Source: Odoribacter sp. (GTDB lineage: Bacteria; Bacteroidota; Bacteroidia; Bacteroidales; Marinifilaceae). Taken from it: 24,509 nt of DNA. A model generated the notes under the pieces. That model saw nothing but the letters and a program-made list of their open reading frames with translations. It made no database searches and was not told where the DNA came from. Shown here in pieces: positions 1 through 8,554 of the stretch; positions within the stretch are counted from its first letter, which is position 1; each line of letters opens with the position of its first letter. The stretch spans positions 1 to 24,509 of the forward strand of contig JAHHTT010000036.1 of the NCBI GenBank assembly GCA_020024465.1, in the 5' to 3' direction. A program made the translations under genes and the position numbers.

Positions 1-49
1 CACGTGATTTGTAATCTCGGGGTCGTTGGTTCGAATCCGACAAGAGGCT
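1..49 (+). tRNA. tRNA-Thr (anticodon TGT), 5' end outside window
   Basis: This is the 3' two-thirds of a tRNA. The anticodon stem-loop has loop TTTGTAA, giving anticodon TGT (Thr). The T arm is GTTGG-TTCGAAT-CCGAC, and the acceptor strand AAGAGGC plus discriminator T ends at 49. The 5' acceptor half and most of the D arm lie before the window. CCA is not encoded. It is the first of three closely spaced tRNA genes. Confidence 0.9.
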
Positions 50-75
50 CAAAAGTGAGTATGGATGTGTAGATT

Positions 76-147
<72 letters not shown>

Positions 148-164
148 CAGATAGAATTGAGAAT

Positions 165-236
165 GGCGCTATCGTCTAGGGGTTAGGACGTGAGATTCTC
201 ATTCTCAAAACAGGGGTTCGATTCCCCTTAGCGCTA
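165..236 (+). tRNA. tRNA-Glu (anticodon CTC)
   Basis: Acceptor GGCGCTA pairs with TAGCGCT (one G-U). Anticodon stem TGAGA/TCTCA encloses loop TTCTCAT, giving anticodon CTC, which reads GAG (Glu). The T arm is AGGGG-TTCGATT-CCCCT. The D arm (GTCTAGGGGTTAGGAC) is of tRNA-Glu type, supporting the identity. This is the minor Glu isoacceptor; the TTC one would be elsewhere. It is the last gene of the tRNA cluster and is followed directly by a terminator. Confidence 0.92.
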
Positions 237-244
237 CAGGTCGG

Positions 245-275
245 AGGATTGATTTTTTTTCAGTCCTTTTTTTGT
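245..275 (+). terminator. Terminator of the tRNA-Thr/Thr/Glu cluster
   Basis: GGATTGA and TCAGTCC form a 7-bp stem with one G-U pair around a T-rich loop, followed by a run of seven T. It starts about 9 bases after tRNA-Glu, as expected for a Rho-independent terminator of the tRNA transcript. Confidence 0.75.
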
Positions 276-306
276 TTCCGCACTTCAATTGCATGTTTAT
301 TTGTGT

Positions 307-314
307 TATTTTTG
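307..314 (+). promoter_or_regulatory. Probable -7 promoter element for tex
   Basis: TATTTTTG matches the Bacteroidota -7 consensus TAnnTTTG and lies 24 bases before the tex start codon. There is no good TTTG at the usual -33 spacing; only a TTG at 289-291 is nearby. It is therefore a partial match. Confidence 0.5.
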
Positions 315-337
315 TCAGAAAATAACTAATCGTTTTT

Positions 338-2485
338 ATGATGCAATCACATTATACAAATCCAATTACATTTATTGCTGAGAAAAATGGTATTGAAAGT
401 CAAATTGTAAAGAATATTCTTGAATTATTGGATGATGGCGCGACAATACCATTTATAGCACGATACCGTAAAGAACGCATTGGTAATATGGATGAGGTAG
501 GAGTTCAGAAGGTAAAGACGTTATATGATCAGTTTTTGGAGTTGGAGAAAAGAAAGAAAGCAGTGTCGGATAGCATTCGCAGGCAGGGAAAATTGTCTCC
601 GATTCTTGAGCATCAAATACAGAAATGTACAGAATTGCGTATTTTGGAGGATCTTTATTTACCTTACAAGCCTAAAAAACAGACTCGAGCTTCTAAAGCT
701 CGTTCCAAAGGTTTGGAGCCTTTGGCAGCTTTATTGATGAAGCAAGAGCAAGGAGATGTATTTGTAAAAGCTTTGCATTTTGTAAAGAATGAAGTTACAA
801 ATGAAGAAGAAGCATTGCAAGGAGCAAGGGATATTATAGCTGAATGGGTGAATGAAAGTGAAGGCGCACGCAATCATATCAGGAGAATGATTGAACAAAA
901 TGCTTATCTTTGTTCAAAAATAGTGAAAGGAAAAGAAAGTGAAGGTGATAAGTATGCCGATTATTTTGATTTTCGAGAGTCCTTAAAATGGTGTCCTTCT
1001 TATCGTATATTGGCTATACGGCGCGGTGAAAGTAAAGGAATACTGAAAGTTTCTTTGGAGATAGAAGAACAAAACGCTTTGAAAGGATTGGAACAGATTT
1101 TTATAAAAAAAGAAAATGAGAGTGCAAAGCAAGTGTTGATTTCGATTAAAGATTCTTATAAACGATTACTATTCCCTTCGATTGAAGCAGAATATTTAAG
1201 CCTATTCAAACAGAAGGCTGATGAAGAAGCAATTCGTGTATTTGCAGATAATTTAAAACAATTGTTGTTGGCACCTCCCTTGGGTAACAAGAGAGTATTG
1301 GGTATTGATCCTGGTTTTCGTACAGGGTGTAAGGTCGTTTGTTTGGATGAAACCGGACATTTACTTCATAATGAAACGATTTATCCTCATCCACCTCAAA
1401 AGGATATACAAAGAGCAGGCTTAAAGATTCAAAATCTGATAACATTATATAAGATTAAGGCAATAGCCATTGGCAATGGAACAGCCAGCCGTGAAACGGA
1501 ATATTTTATCCGGCATCTTCATTTTGAATCTGATGTCGAAATATTTGTTGTAAATGAAAGCGGGGCATCCGTTTATTCTGCATCCAAGATTGCGCGTGAA
1601 GAATTTCCAGAATACGATATTACCGTGCGTGGAGCTGTGTCTATTGCCCGACGGTTGATGGATCCGCTGGCTGAATTGGTAAAGATTGATCCAAAATCTA
1701 TTGGAGTTGGCCAATACCAGCATGATGTGGATCAGGGAAAATTAAAGGAAGCCTTAGATAGGGTAGTGGAGTCTTGTGTCAATCGTGTCGGTGTCAATGT
1801 AAATACAGCCGGTAAATACCTATTGATGCATATCTCCGGTTTGGGGGAGGTATTGGCGACGAATATTGAAAATTATATCCGTGAAAATGGTGCATTGAAA
1901 AATAGACAAGATTTGAAAAAGGTAAAACGTATGGGTGCGAAATCATTTGAGCAATGTGCCGGTTTTTTGCGGATTGAAGATTCGGATAATCCATTGGATA
2001 ATTCTTCAGTGCATCCGGAATCATATTATGTAGTTGAAAAAATAGCTGACGATATGGGGGTCGGCGTGAAGGAGTTGATAGGTAATGAAGAGTTGTGTGA
2101 TAAAATTGATTTAAATCGCTATGTCGACCATCAGACAGGGATTTTGACTTTGCAGGATATATTAAGAGAATTAAAAAAGCCGGAGCGAGATCCTCGTCCA
2201 AGGGCGATAGCGTTTCATTTTGAGCAGAGTGTGACAACGATAGATGATTTGAAGGAAGGAATGGTTATACCTGGCGTTGTGACAAACATTACGAATTTTG
2301 GAGCTTTTGTGGATGTGGGCGTGCATCAAAATGGTTTGGTGCATATTTCTGAAATTACCGATAAATATATATCTAATCCTGCAGAGATTCTTTATATGTA
2401 TCAATCTGTGAAGGTAAAAGTTATTCAAGTGGACAAAGAGAGAAAAAGAATTGGCCTTTCCATTCGGCAAGCTGTTGTGGGATGA
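338..2485 (+). CDS. tex: Tex family RNA-binding transcriptional accessory protein
   Basis: The 715-residue product matches the usual length and layout of Tex, a cytoplasmic nucleic-acid-binding factor associated with transcription. The N-terminal helical region carries the family signature around residues 25-45 (GATIPFIARYRKERIG). A YqgF/RNase-H-like domain begins near residue 322 (GIDPGFRTG). Helix-hairpin-helix motifs lie at about 490-550 (HISGLGEVLATNI and VKRMGAKSFEQCAGF). A C-terminal S1 RNA-binding domain spans about 640-712 (GVVTNITNFGAFVDVGVHQN). Two ATG codons stand in tandem at 338 and 341, and either could be the start; no Shine-Dalgarno is seen. It sits alone downstream of the tRNA cluster. 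A 64-base gap separates it from the ATPase gene, so cotranscription with that gene is possible but not shown. The family is well known; its precise cellular role is less clear. Confidence 0.96.
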   Translation: MMQSHYTNPITFIAEKNGIESQIVKNILELLDDGATIPFIARYRKERIGNMDEVGVQKVKTLYDQFLELEKRKKAVSDSIRRQGKLSPILEHQIQKCTELRILEDLYLPYKPKKQTRASKARSKGLEPLAALLMKQEQGDVFVKALHFVKNEVTNEEEALQGARDIIAEWVNESEGARNHIRRMIEQNAYLCSKIVKGKESEGDKYADYFDFRESLKWCPSYRILAIRRGESKGILKVSLEIEEQNALKGLEQIFIKKENESAKQVLISIKDSYKRLLFPSIEAEYLSLFKQKADEEAIRVFADNLKQLLLAPPLGNKRVLGIDPGFRTGCKVVCLDETGHLLHNETIYPHPPQKDIQRAGLKIQNLITLYKIKAIAIGNGTASRETEYFIRHLHFESDVEIFVVNESGASVYSASKIAREEFPEYDITVRGAVSIARRLMDPLAELVKIDPKSIGVGQYQHDVDQGKLKEALDRVVESCVNRVGVNVNTAGKYLLMHISGLGEVLATNIENYIRENGALKNRQDLKKVKRMGAKSFEQCAGFLRIEDSDNPLDNSSVHPESYYVVEKIADDMGVGVKELIGNEELCDKIDLNRYVDHQTGILTLQDILRELKKPERDPRPRAIAFHFEQSVTTIDDLKEGMVIPGVVTNITNFGAFVDVGVHQNGLVHISEITDKYISNPAEILYMYQSVKVKVIQVDKERKRIGLSIRQAVVG

Positions 2486-2549
2486 GATCTATAATTATGA
2501 GTGATTCTATTTGTGAATTTTGAAATGTTGAATGATATCTTAGTATAAC

Positions 2550-4766
2550 ATGGCAGAGAAAAAGGATTTATTTTATGTATTAGGCATGAGTTGTGCAGGA
2601 TGTGCTGTCAATGTCCAAAGAGTTTTAGAAGAGCGGGAAGGGGTAAAGAATGCGCAGGTTAATTTTGCTGCTTCTACTGTGATGATAGAGTATGATGATA
2701 CAATTGTTTCGCCTGAGGCTTTACAACAGACTGTACAAGAAGCGGGTTACGATTTGGTGATAGGAGGTGAGGATGCAGAGGAACAAGCTGTAAAATTACA
2801 AGAACAAGAATACTGCCAACAAAAGCGACGTACTGTAGGTGCTATATCTTTATCGTTACCGGTATTTATATTGGGAATGTTTTTTATGCATATGCCTTAT
2901 GTTAATTGGATTATGCTGTTTTTTACTCTTCCGGTATTGTTGATTTTCGGTCGGATGTTTTATATCAATGCCTGGCGTCAATTGCAGCATGGACATGCAA
3001 ATATGGATACTTTAGTAGCTGTTAGTACTGGAATCGCTTTTTTGTTCAGTCTTTTTAATACACTGTATCCGGAATATTGGATTTTACGAGGTTTGGAAGT
3101 GCATGTATATTATGAGGCATCATCTGTAATTATTGCTTTGATATTGTTGGGGCGTACCTTGGAGCATCGAGCAAAATCGAATACTTCAGCCGCTATCCGT
3201 AAATTAATCTGTTTGCAACCTAAGTCAGTTGTTCGAATTCTGGATGATGGAACCATGCAGGAAGTGCCATTGAAAGCCGTGCAAGAGTGGGATATTATAT
3301 TGATAAAACCGGGAGATAAAATTCCGGTTGATGGTGTGGTTGTGGAAGGAAATTCGTTTGTGGACGAAAGTATGATTACAGGAGAACCAATACCGGCGGA
3401 AAAGACCGAAGGGGCAAAAGTGTTTGCGGGGACGATTAATCAGAAAGGTAGTTTTCGCTTCCGTGCTGAAAAAGTTGGTAATGAAACGGTGTTGGCCCAG
3501 ATAATCCGCATGGTGCAGGAAGCACAGGGAAGTAAGGCTCCGGTACAAAAATTGGTTGATAAAATTGCTGCGATATTTGTACCAGCAGTAATAGGGATAG
3601 CTTTATTAACATTCGTGATATGGATGATTATAGGAGGAGAATATGCTTTTACACGAGCTCTACTTACCTCTGTAACGGTATTGGTGATAGCATGTCCGTG
3701 TGCATTGGGGCTGGCGACACCGACTGCTATTATGGTAGGTATTGGAAAAGGTGCCGAGAATAATATTTTAATTCGGGATGCTGAAAGTTTGGAACAATTG
3801 TGTAAAGTAAATGCCGTGGTGATTGATAAAACGGGAACTATTACAGAGGGACGGCCGGTTGTTGTAGATTTTTTTTGGAGTTCGAGGGCAGATGCTCGGC
3901 ATTATATGCCAATTTTGTTTTATATGGAAAGTCAGTCTGAGCATCCTTTGGCAGAGGCTGTCGTTAATTATTTAAAAGAGAATGGAGTAACATCTTCAAT
4001 ACAAGGGGATTTTCAGAGTATCACAGGGCAGGGGATTGAAACACGAATTGACGGACAGATGTATTTGGTAGGAAATCTAAGGCTGTTAAATGCCCATCAG
4101 GTGGAACTTTCACAAGTAGAGTTGCAACATCTGGATACCTGGAGTAAAGAGGGATATACTGTGATTTGTTTTGCAGATAGTTGTAAGTTGTTGGCATTAA
4201 TTGCTATTGCAGATAAAATTAAAGAGGGGTCCATTGCTGCTGTTCAGCAGTTGCAGGAGAAAGGAATACAAGTATATATGTTGACCGGAGATAATGCTTT
4301 AACGGCTGGAGTTGTTGCTGCGAAATTGGGTATAACCGATTTCCGTGCAGAAGTGATGCCTTCTGATAAGGCTGATTTTGTCAAGGAACTGCAAGCAGAA
4401 GGTGCTATTGTGGCTATGGTTGGGGATGGTATAAATGATTCGCAAGCATTGGCACAGGCAGATGTTAGTATTGCAATGGGAAAAGGAGCAGACATTGCGA
4501 TAGATGTTGCAAAAATTACTCTGATAACTTCTGATTTAGGGATTTTGCCCAAGGCTTGGAAATTATCCCGCCAAACTGTAACAGCGATTCGAGAAAATCT
4601 GTTTTGGGCATTTATTTATAATACAGTAGGGATTCCATTGGCCGCAGGAGTTCTTTATGTTTCATGTGGTTTTTTGTTGAATCCGATGATTGCGGCAGCT
4701 GCTATGGCCTTCAGCTCTATTTCTGTGGTATCAAACAGTTTGCGAATTAAAGCAAAGAAATTATAG
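2550..4766 (+). CDS. copA: Cu+-type P1B ATPase (copper-exporting heavy-metal ATPase)
   Basis: The 738-residue product is an inner-membrane P-type ATPase. One N-terminal HMA domain carries GMSCAGC (metal-binding C15 and C18). Further landmarks are the actuator TGE at 277-279, the CPC transport motif in a membrane helix at 382-384, the phosphorylated Asp in DKTGT (D426), the HP motif (H465, P466), the TGDN nucleotide motif, and GDGIND at 625-630. The last two membrane segments carry YN (in AFIYNTVGIP) and an M-x2-SS-x2-VV-x-NS pattern, the set typical of Cu(I) transporters (P1B-1). The specificity call rests on these motifs, so copper or silver export is the expected role. An HMA metallochaperone gene follows after 18 bases, suggesting one transcript. 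No CueR- or CsoR-like regulator lies nearby, and no clear promoter is visible in the 64-base upstream gap. Confidence 0.95.
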   Translation: MAEKKDLFYVLGMSCAGCAVNVQRVLEEREGVKNAQVNFAASTVMIEYDDTIVSPEALQQTVQEAGYDLVIGGEDAEEQAVKLQEQEYCQQKRRTVGAISLSLPVFILGMFFMHMPYVNWIMLFFTLPVLLIFGRMFYINAWRQLQHGHANMDTLVAVSTGIAFLFSLFNTLYPEYWILRGLEVHVYYEASSVIIALILLGRTLEHRAKSNTSAAIRKLICLQPKSVVRILDDGTMQEVPLKAVQEWDIILIKPGDKIPVDGVVVEGNSFVDESMITGEPIPAEKTEGAKVFAGTINQKGSFRFRAEKVGNETVLAQIIRMVQEAQGSKAPVQKLVDKIAAIFVPAVIGIALLTFVIWMIIGGEYAFTRALLTSVTVLVIACPCALGLATPTAIMVGIGKGAENNILIRDAESLEQLCKVNAVVIDKTGTITEGRPVVVDFFWSSRADARHYMPILFYMESQSEHPLAEAVVNYLKENGVTSSIQGDFQSITGQGIETRIDGQMYLVGNLRLLNAHQVELSQVELQHLDTWSKEGYTVICFADSCKLLALIAIADKIKEGSIAAVQQLQEKGIQVYMLTGDNALTAGVVAAKLGITDFRAEVMPSDKADFVKELQAEGAIVAMVGDGINDSQALAQADVSIAMGKGADIAIDVAKITLITSDLGILPKAWKLSRQTVTAIRENLFWAFIYNTVGIPLAAGVLYVSCGFLLNPMIAAAAMAFSSISVVSNSLRIKAKKL

Positions 4767-4784
4767 AATTAAATACAGATTATT

Positions 4785-5000
4785 ATGAAAACCTTTAAAA
4801 TTAAAACAAATCTCAAATGCGGCAATTGTGTCGCTAATGTGCAACATTCGTTAGATGCTGTATCCGAAATAAAATCTTGGTCTGTTGATTTAAAAAATCC
4901 TGATAGAGTGTTGACAATAGAGGCTGATGATGAACACGCTGTAGGCTTGGCTATGGATATCTTGGTAAAAGCTGGATATCATGCGGTAGTGTTGAATTAA
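4785..5000 (+). CDS. Small HMA-domain metal-binding protein (CopZ-like)
   Basis: The 71-residue product is a single heavy-metal-associated domain of ferredoxin-like length, with no signal peptide, so it is probably a cytosolic metallochaperone. The metal site is C12-G-N-C15, within the segment LKCGNCVANVQ. The usual GM before the first cysteine is replaced by LK, so the site differs from classic CopZ (GMxCxxC). It begins 18 bases after the P1B ATPase stop codon and ends at a strong terminator, so the two probably form one unit in which this protein delivers Cu(I) to the ATPase. That role is inferred from family and position. It could instead be a sensor-like or storage HMA protein. Confidence 0.88.
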   Translation: MKTFKIKTNLKCGNCVANVQHSLDAVSEIKSWSVDLKNPDRVLTIEADDEHAVGLAMDILVKAGYHAVVLN

Positions 5001-5047
5001 AAAAACAGGAAGAGGCTTGTCTCTGAAACAAGCCTCTTCCTGTTTTT
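5001..5047. terminator. Perfect 20-bp bidirectional terminator hairpin
   Basis: Arms at 5001-5020 and 5028-5047 are perfectly complementary over 20 bp around a 7-base loop (CTCTGAA). The ends are A5 on the left and T5 on the right, so each strand carries a T tract after the stem. It sits between convergent genes: it directly follows the CopZ-like stop codon, and its last two bases lie inside the stop codon of the AsmA-like gene. Confidence 0.95.
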
Positions 5048-7553
5048 AGTTTTTATTTTTCTTGAATAAGTTTTGCAGCCCTTTTAATACATTTCCTTTT
5101 AATGTTTTCTCAACTTCTTTAGTTACAGATTTGATAGCTTTCGTTAAATCCGGTTTAATCTTCGGTTCTGTAAGGGTTCCGCCCACTTTTGCATCCAGAT
5201 CGATTGTTTTTATATTGTCAGATCCTGGTATTGCTTTTAGCATGTTATTGATTTCGTTTCCCAAAAATTTACGGTCTATCGTCATGGAAAGAGTATAATC
5301 TAAATCACCTTCTACAGATTGTTTTCCATAGATAGTTACTGGATTTCCTGCAAAACGAGTCTTGAACGGTTCTACAATGATATTTCCATTTTCAAGATTG
5401 AAATTTATTTTTAGATGACTTATACTGAGTCGGCTGAGCTCTTCGTTTTTCAAAACACTGGCTAATTGGTTCATTGTTGGATTATTGTTGATTAAAATAC
5501 CTTGTGATTCCAGGTAACCTTTACCGTTTGCAGTGTTCATGATTGGACTCATTTCTTTGTCTAATGTTGCGGCAAAGGTCGTGGATGCAGATACTTTGCC
5601 TTTGCAATTTATGGTTACTGGTACACTTTTGCGAATGAATGTAAATGCTTGGTATGCTTCATGAATGTCAAAATTCATGACTTTCAGATTGAAGTCAACA
5701 GTTGGTTTTTGCGGGTTTGTTGTGCAATATTTTCCTGTCATTATCATGGAACCGTTTAGCATATCCATGCTCAGATTATTTAAATTTGCTGTGGCATTGG
5801 AAATATTGACTCTGCCTTTTACATTTTTGATATTTAGTTTGTCAAAAATAATTGTATTAATGTTGGTTGATAGGCGTGTATCTATATTATGTGGCACTTC
5901 CAAAGCTCCTTGTGCAGCTGTCGGGCCATTGGTGTCAGTTACTGGAGTGCCGGTGATACTGTCAGAACTGTCATTTTTAATTTGTGCTATTATGAATTCA
6001 TTTATGTTAAGTAAATTGGAATTTAGTGTAAAGTCTCCTTTTAATATTTCGTTTTTGAAGATATAGGGTAAATAATTGGAAATTTTCCCTTGTAGGGTAA
6101 AATCTGAAGAGTAAATTTTCCCTTTTAGATTATTGAGCTTTAAATAGGCGGGAGTAACAGTCAAATGACCTTCCGGAATAATGATACCTTCCGGAAATTG
6201 ATTGTTTGTCAAGCGGATGTTTTGAAATGCAAGGTCTCCCTGAGCAGTAAATTTTTCATACTGTTCTTTTTCGATATATTCATATTTGCCTTTAAATGTT
6301 ATATCTGTAGTTAACATACCTTCTATTGTTGTGTTTTGCAAAGGAATTGCTTGCTTTAAATTTGCAAAGTTTAGAGTTCCTTTGGCTCTTCCTTCCAATT
6401 GTGGGTTGTTGGGATTTTGGATGTTCAGAAACAAATTGAAAGGATTATTTGCAATTTCAAATGAGGCTTTATTCAAGGCAATTTGAGTTGAGTCAATGCT
6501 TCCTCCGGGATTGGTGATATGTAAGTCCAAATTAATCTTTTTAATAGATTCCGGTAATTGTGGATACTTTACGGATGCATCATTGATAACCAACAAGGCA
6601 TCTAATTGTGGTATGTTATTTTCATAATAATCTCCATTTACAACGATGTTCAATTTAAAATCACCTGCTGTTTGCAGATTTTTCATTTTAGACAAAATAT
6701 GTGGAGGTAGTAATGATAATAAACTTTCAAATTTTGTGTCAGGAGCATTTAGTTGCAGATTGACTCTATAGCGATTATCTATATCGGCAACTTTACCGAT
6801 TAGATTTAATTGAAGTTCATTGAGTTGCAAATCGCTTTTAATAATCTCAAGAGTTTTGTTTTTTAAATTACTGGAAATTTCTGTTTGCCAGATGATATTG
6901 GTATTGTTTATCCAAACATTGTTTTGATGTCTGAATGAAATTCCTTTTAAAGCAAGTGATAATTTGGTTAACGTATTACTTGCTGAGAAATCTCCAGATA
7001 ATTGCATATCTATTCTATTGATGCTGGCATAGGTTGAGTTGTGAAAATCATTGTATGTAACAAATAAATTACCGATAGCTATATTATTTAATTCCAATCT
7101 TTTTTCATTGTTGGGAGTTTCTGTTGATTTAGTTTCTTTTTCGGAAGTAGTCTCTATGTCAGGAAAAATGTCCCAGTTAGTATTCCCAGCAGGGTCTACT
7201 TTTGCATTCAAGCGCCCGTCCATAAGTAAAATATGGTTGACGATAATTCTGTCTCCTTTTATCAGGGATTTTAAATTCACTGAAGCTTCAAGTAAGGGAA
7301 TATAGGCTAGAGTATCCTGTTCGGTATTTATATTCTGGCTGATGATAACATCTTCCAATGCAACATTCAGATTGGGAAAGCTTTTGAGCATATTTAGGCT
7401 TATGTTACCGATATGTAATTCGGCTTTCATGTTGGCGGTAGCTTGCTTTTCAATCAATTTTAGGATATCTCCTTTGAAGAATACAGGTATTGTCAGCAGA
7501 ATTATGAAAACAAGCGCAATAAATGATAATGCTATAAGAATGATTTTTTTCAT
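5046..7553 (-). CDS. AsmA-like envelope protein
   Basis: The 835-residue product begins with a short basic N-terminus and one membrane helix (about residues 4-25), followed by a long, repetitive beta-rich region. The opening (ANMKAELHIGNISLNMLKSFPNLNVALEDV) is typical of AsmA-family proteins, and the C-terminal third (about 560-800) resembles the AsmA C-terminal domain. Such proteins are anchored in the inner membrane and extend into the periplasm; related members take part in outer-membrane assembly or lipid transfer between membranes. The specific role here is unknown. The C-terminal tail is rich in Lys (ending FKKNKN). It is preceded by its own -7 element in the gap after the ComEA-like gene and ends in the shared hairpin at 5001-5047. 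Confidence 0.85.
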   Translation of the reverse strand: MKKIILIALSFIALVFIILLTIPVFFKGDILKLIEKQATANMKAELHIGNISLNMLKSFPNLNVALEDVIISQNINTEQDTLAYIPLLEASVNLKSLIKGDRIIVNHILLMDGRLNAKVDPAGNTNWDIFPDIETTSEKETKSTETPNNEKRLELNNIAIGNLFVTYNDFHNSTYASINRIDMQLSGDFSASNTLTKLSLALKGISFRHQNNVWINNTNIIWQTEISSNLKNKTLEIIKSDLQLNELQLNLIGKVADIDNRYRVNLQLNAPDTKFESLLSLLPPHILSKMKNLQTAGDFKLNIVVNGDYYENNIPQLDALLVINDASVKYPQLPESIKKINLDLHITNPGGSIDSTQIALNKASFEIANNPFNLFLNIQNPNNPQLEGRAKGTLNFANLKQAIPLQNTTIEGMLTTDITFKGKYEYIEKEQYEKFTAQGDLAFQNIRLTNNQFPEGIIIPEGHLTVTPAYLKLNNLKGKIYSSDFTLQGKISNYLPYIFKNEILKGDFTLNSNLLNINEFIIAQIKNDSSDSITGTPVTDTNGPTAAQGALEVPHNIDTRLSTNINTIIFDKLNIKNVKGRVNISNATANLNNLSMDMLNGSMIMTGKYCTTNPQKPTVDFNLKVMNFDIHEAYQAFTFIRKSVPVTINCKGKVSASTTFAATLDKEMSPIMNTANGKGYLESQGILINNNPTMNQLASVLKNEELSRLSISHLKINFNLENGNIIVEPFKTRFAGNPVTIYGKQSVEGDLDYTLSMTIDRKFLGNEINNMLKAIPGSDNIKTIDLDAKVGGTLTEPKIKPDLTKAIKSVTKEVEKTLKGNVLKGLQNLFKKNKN

Positions 7554-7575
7554 AATGTAATTGTTTTATTATGTA

Positions 7576-7583
7576 CAAATATA
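7576..7583 (-). promoter_or_regulatory. Probable -7 element for the AsmA-like gene
   Basis: On the reverse strand this reads TATATTTG, a full match to TAnnTTTG, 23 bases before the ATG of the AsmA-like gene. No TTTG is present at the expected -33 position, so strength is uncertain. It lies inside the 47-base gap after the ComEA-like gene. Confidence 0.5.
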
Positions 7584-7600
7584 ATAATTATCGCTTTAAT

Positions 7601-8191
7601 TTATTTGAAATATGGTTTTATTTTTTTCAGTTTATATTTTGTCAGAATGTTGTGTTTTTCCAAAATATTGTAAGATATATGTCCATATTTTCGTTTAGCA
7701 TTGAAAATCATTTGTACATCTTCATATTTCAGATATGGATGGCGTAGAATCGCTTTGAAGCTCATGGTATCCATGTCTGCTTTTTGTATGAGTGCTGGAT
7801 TTACAGAGAATAAATTGATATTTGAGTCAACATTAAAATATTTCATTTTCAATTCTTTGAGTTGTTCCACTGAATAAAATCCTCCCAAGCGGTTACGGTA
7901 GCGAATAATGCGTGAGGCATAGTAGGGGCCAATACCTCGGAGTGATATTAGTTGTATGCTGTCTGCGCTGTTAAGCTCGATATGTCTTTCTTGTTTTTGT
8001 GCTTTTGAAGATACTATCGGGGATAGATGCTGTGTGATAAGGAGTGTGCTGTCTTTGGTGATTTCAATGGGTTGTGTTATGAAAAAGAAATCTGCTGCCT
8101 CCGGTAATACTTGGCGGGGAATAAAAAGAATTCCTGCAATTAATAAAAGGATGATAAATGCACCTTTTCTTTCAGATGTGTTGAATATCAT
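7601..8191 (-). CDS. ComEA-like helix-hairpin-helix protein
   Basis: The 196-residue product has an N-terminal membrane anchor or uncleaved signal (AFIILLLIAGILFIP, about residues 11-25). A helix-hairpin-helix domain follows, with the motif LNSADSIQLISLRGIGPYYASRIIRYRNRLGGF at about 73-105 (only its outline is given here; the key residues are the GIG turn and the N-x-A-D start). A second HhH-like repeat (MDTMSFKAILRHPYLKYED) follows at about 140-160. This arrangement is the Bacteroidota form of ComEA-like DNA-binding proteins: membrane-tethered, with the DNA-binding domain outside the cytoplasm. A role in DNA uptake is inferred from the family; no other competence genes are in the window. The gene lies 47 bases upstream of the AsmA-like gene. 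A perfect 8-bp inverted repeat lies 19-40 bases before its start codon. Confidence 0.82.
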   Translation of the reverse strand: MIFNTSERKGAFIILLLIAGILFIPRQVLPEAADFFFITQPIEITKDSTLLITQHLSPIVSSKAQKQERHIELNSADSIQLISLRGIGPYYASRIIRYRNRLGGFYSVEQLKELKMKYFNVDSNINLFSVNPALIQKADMDTMSFKAILRHPYLKYEDVQMIFNAKRKYGHISYNILEKHNILTKYKLKKIKPYFK

Positions 8192-8209
8192 ATTTTAGTT
8201 TTTAATTAA

Positions 8210-8231
8210 TTACTCTATAAAATTAGAGTAA
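8210..8231. repeat. Perfect inverted repeat upstream of the ComEA-like gene
   Basis: TTACTCTA at 8210-8217 and TAGAGTAA at 8224-8231 are perfect inverted arms around TAAAAT. It lies 19 bases upstream of the ComEA-like start codon. No TAnnTTTG is visible on the reverse strand nearby. The symmetry suits an operator for a dimeric regulator; there is no T run to make it a good terminator. Confidence 0.5.
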
Positions 8232-8296
8232 ATTCTTTGAAGATACAAGTTTATTGTTGTGGATGGAGAAAAAATAGTAGAAAAATATGTGTTTTT

Positions 8297-8327
8297 TTTG
8301 TATATATAAAAATAACCGCTATCTTTG
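8297..8327 (+). promoter_or_regulatory. tRNA-Lys promoter (-33 TTTG, -7 TATCTTTG)
   Basis: TTTG at 8297-8300 and TATCTTTG at 8320-8327 are separated by exactly 19 bases. Both match the Bacteroidota housekeeping promoter (TTTG / TAnnTTTG). It lies 29 bases before tRNA-Lys, whose transcript would start at about 8334. Confidence 0.9.
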
Positions 8328-8356
8328 CACCCGCAATTGAGAAATAGTTGCGGTAC

Positions 8357-8429
8357 GATTCAGTAGCTCAGCCGGTAGAGCACAACACTTTTAATGTTGG
8401 GGTCCTGGGTTCGAATCCCAGCTGGATCA
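8357..8429 (+). tRNA. tRNA-Lys (anticodon TTT)
   Basis: Acceptor GATTCAG pairs with CTGGATC (one G-U). Anticodon stem CAACA/TGTTG encloses loop CTTTTAA, giving anticodon TTT (Lys). The T arm is CTGGG-TTCGAAT-CCCAG. CCA is not encoded. It has its own promoter and terminator and borders the remnant island that begins at about 8500; tRNA-Lys genes are common integration targets. Confidence 0.95.
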
Positions 8430-8464
8430 CGGAAATGCTGATAGAAAATGTATAGTGAATGCAC

Positions 8465-8499
8465 AACTCCTATAATACCTTGATATTATAGGAGTTTTT
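8465..8499 (+). terminator. Terminator of tRNA-Lys
   Basis: AACTCCTATAATA (8465-8477) and TATTATAGGAGTT (8484-8496) form a perfect 13-bp stem around CCTTGA, followed by more T. It is a strong Rho-independent terminator for the tRNA-Lys transcript. Confidence 0.9.
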
Positions 8500-8554
8500 C
8501 TTTGTATAATGTCTGAGACCTTTTCGTGATCTCTCCAGCCTCTAAGATTTCAGG

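Noticed and set aside
1206..2470. Reverse open frames of 79-147 codons across tex
   Set aside because: They overlap a fully conserved Tex protein in the opposite strand and have no family features.
5062..7560. Several forward open frames of 66-133 codons across the AsmA-like gene
   Set aside because: All are antisense shadows of one long continuous gene with clear domains and a signal anchor.
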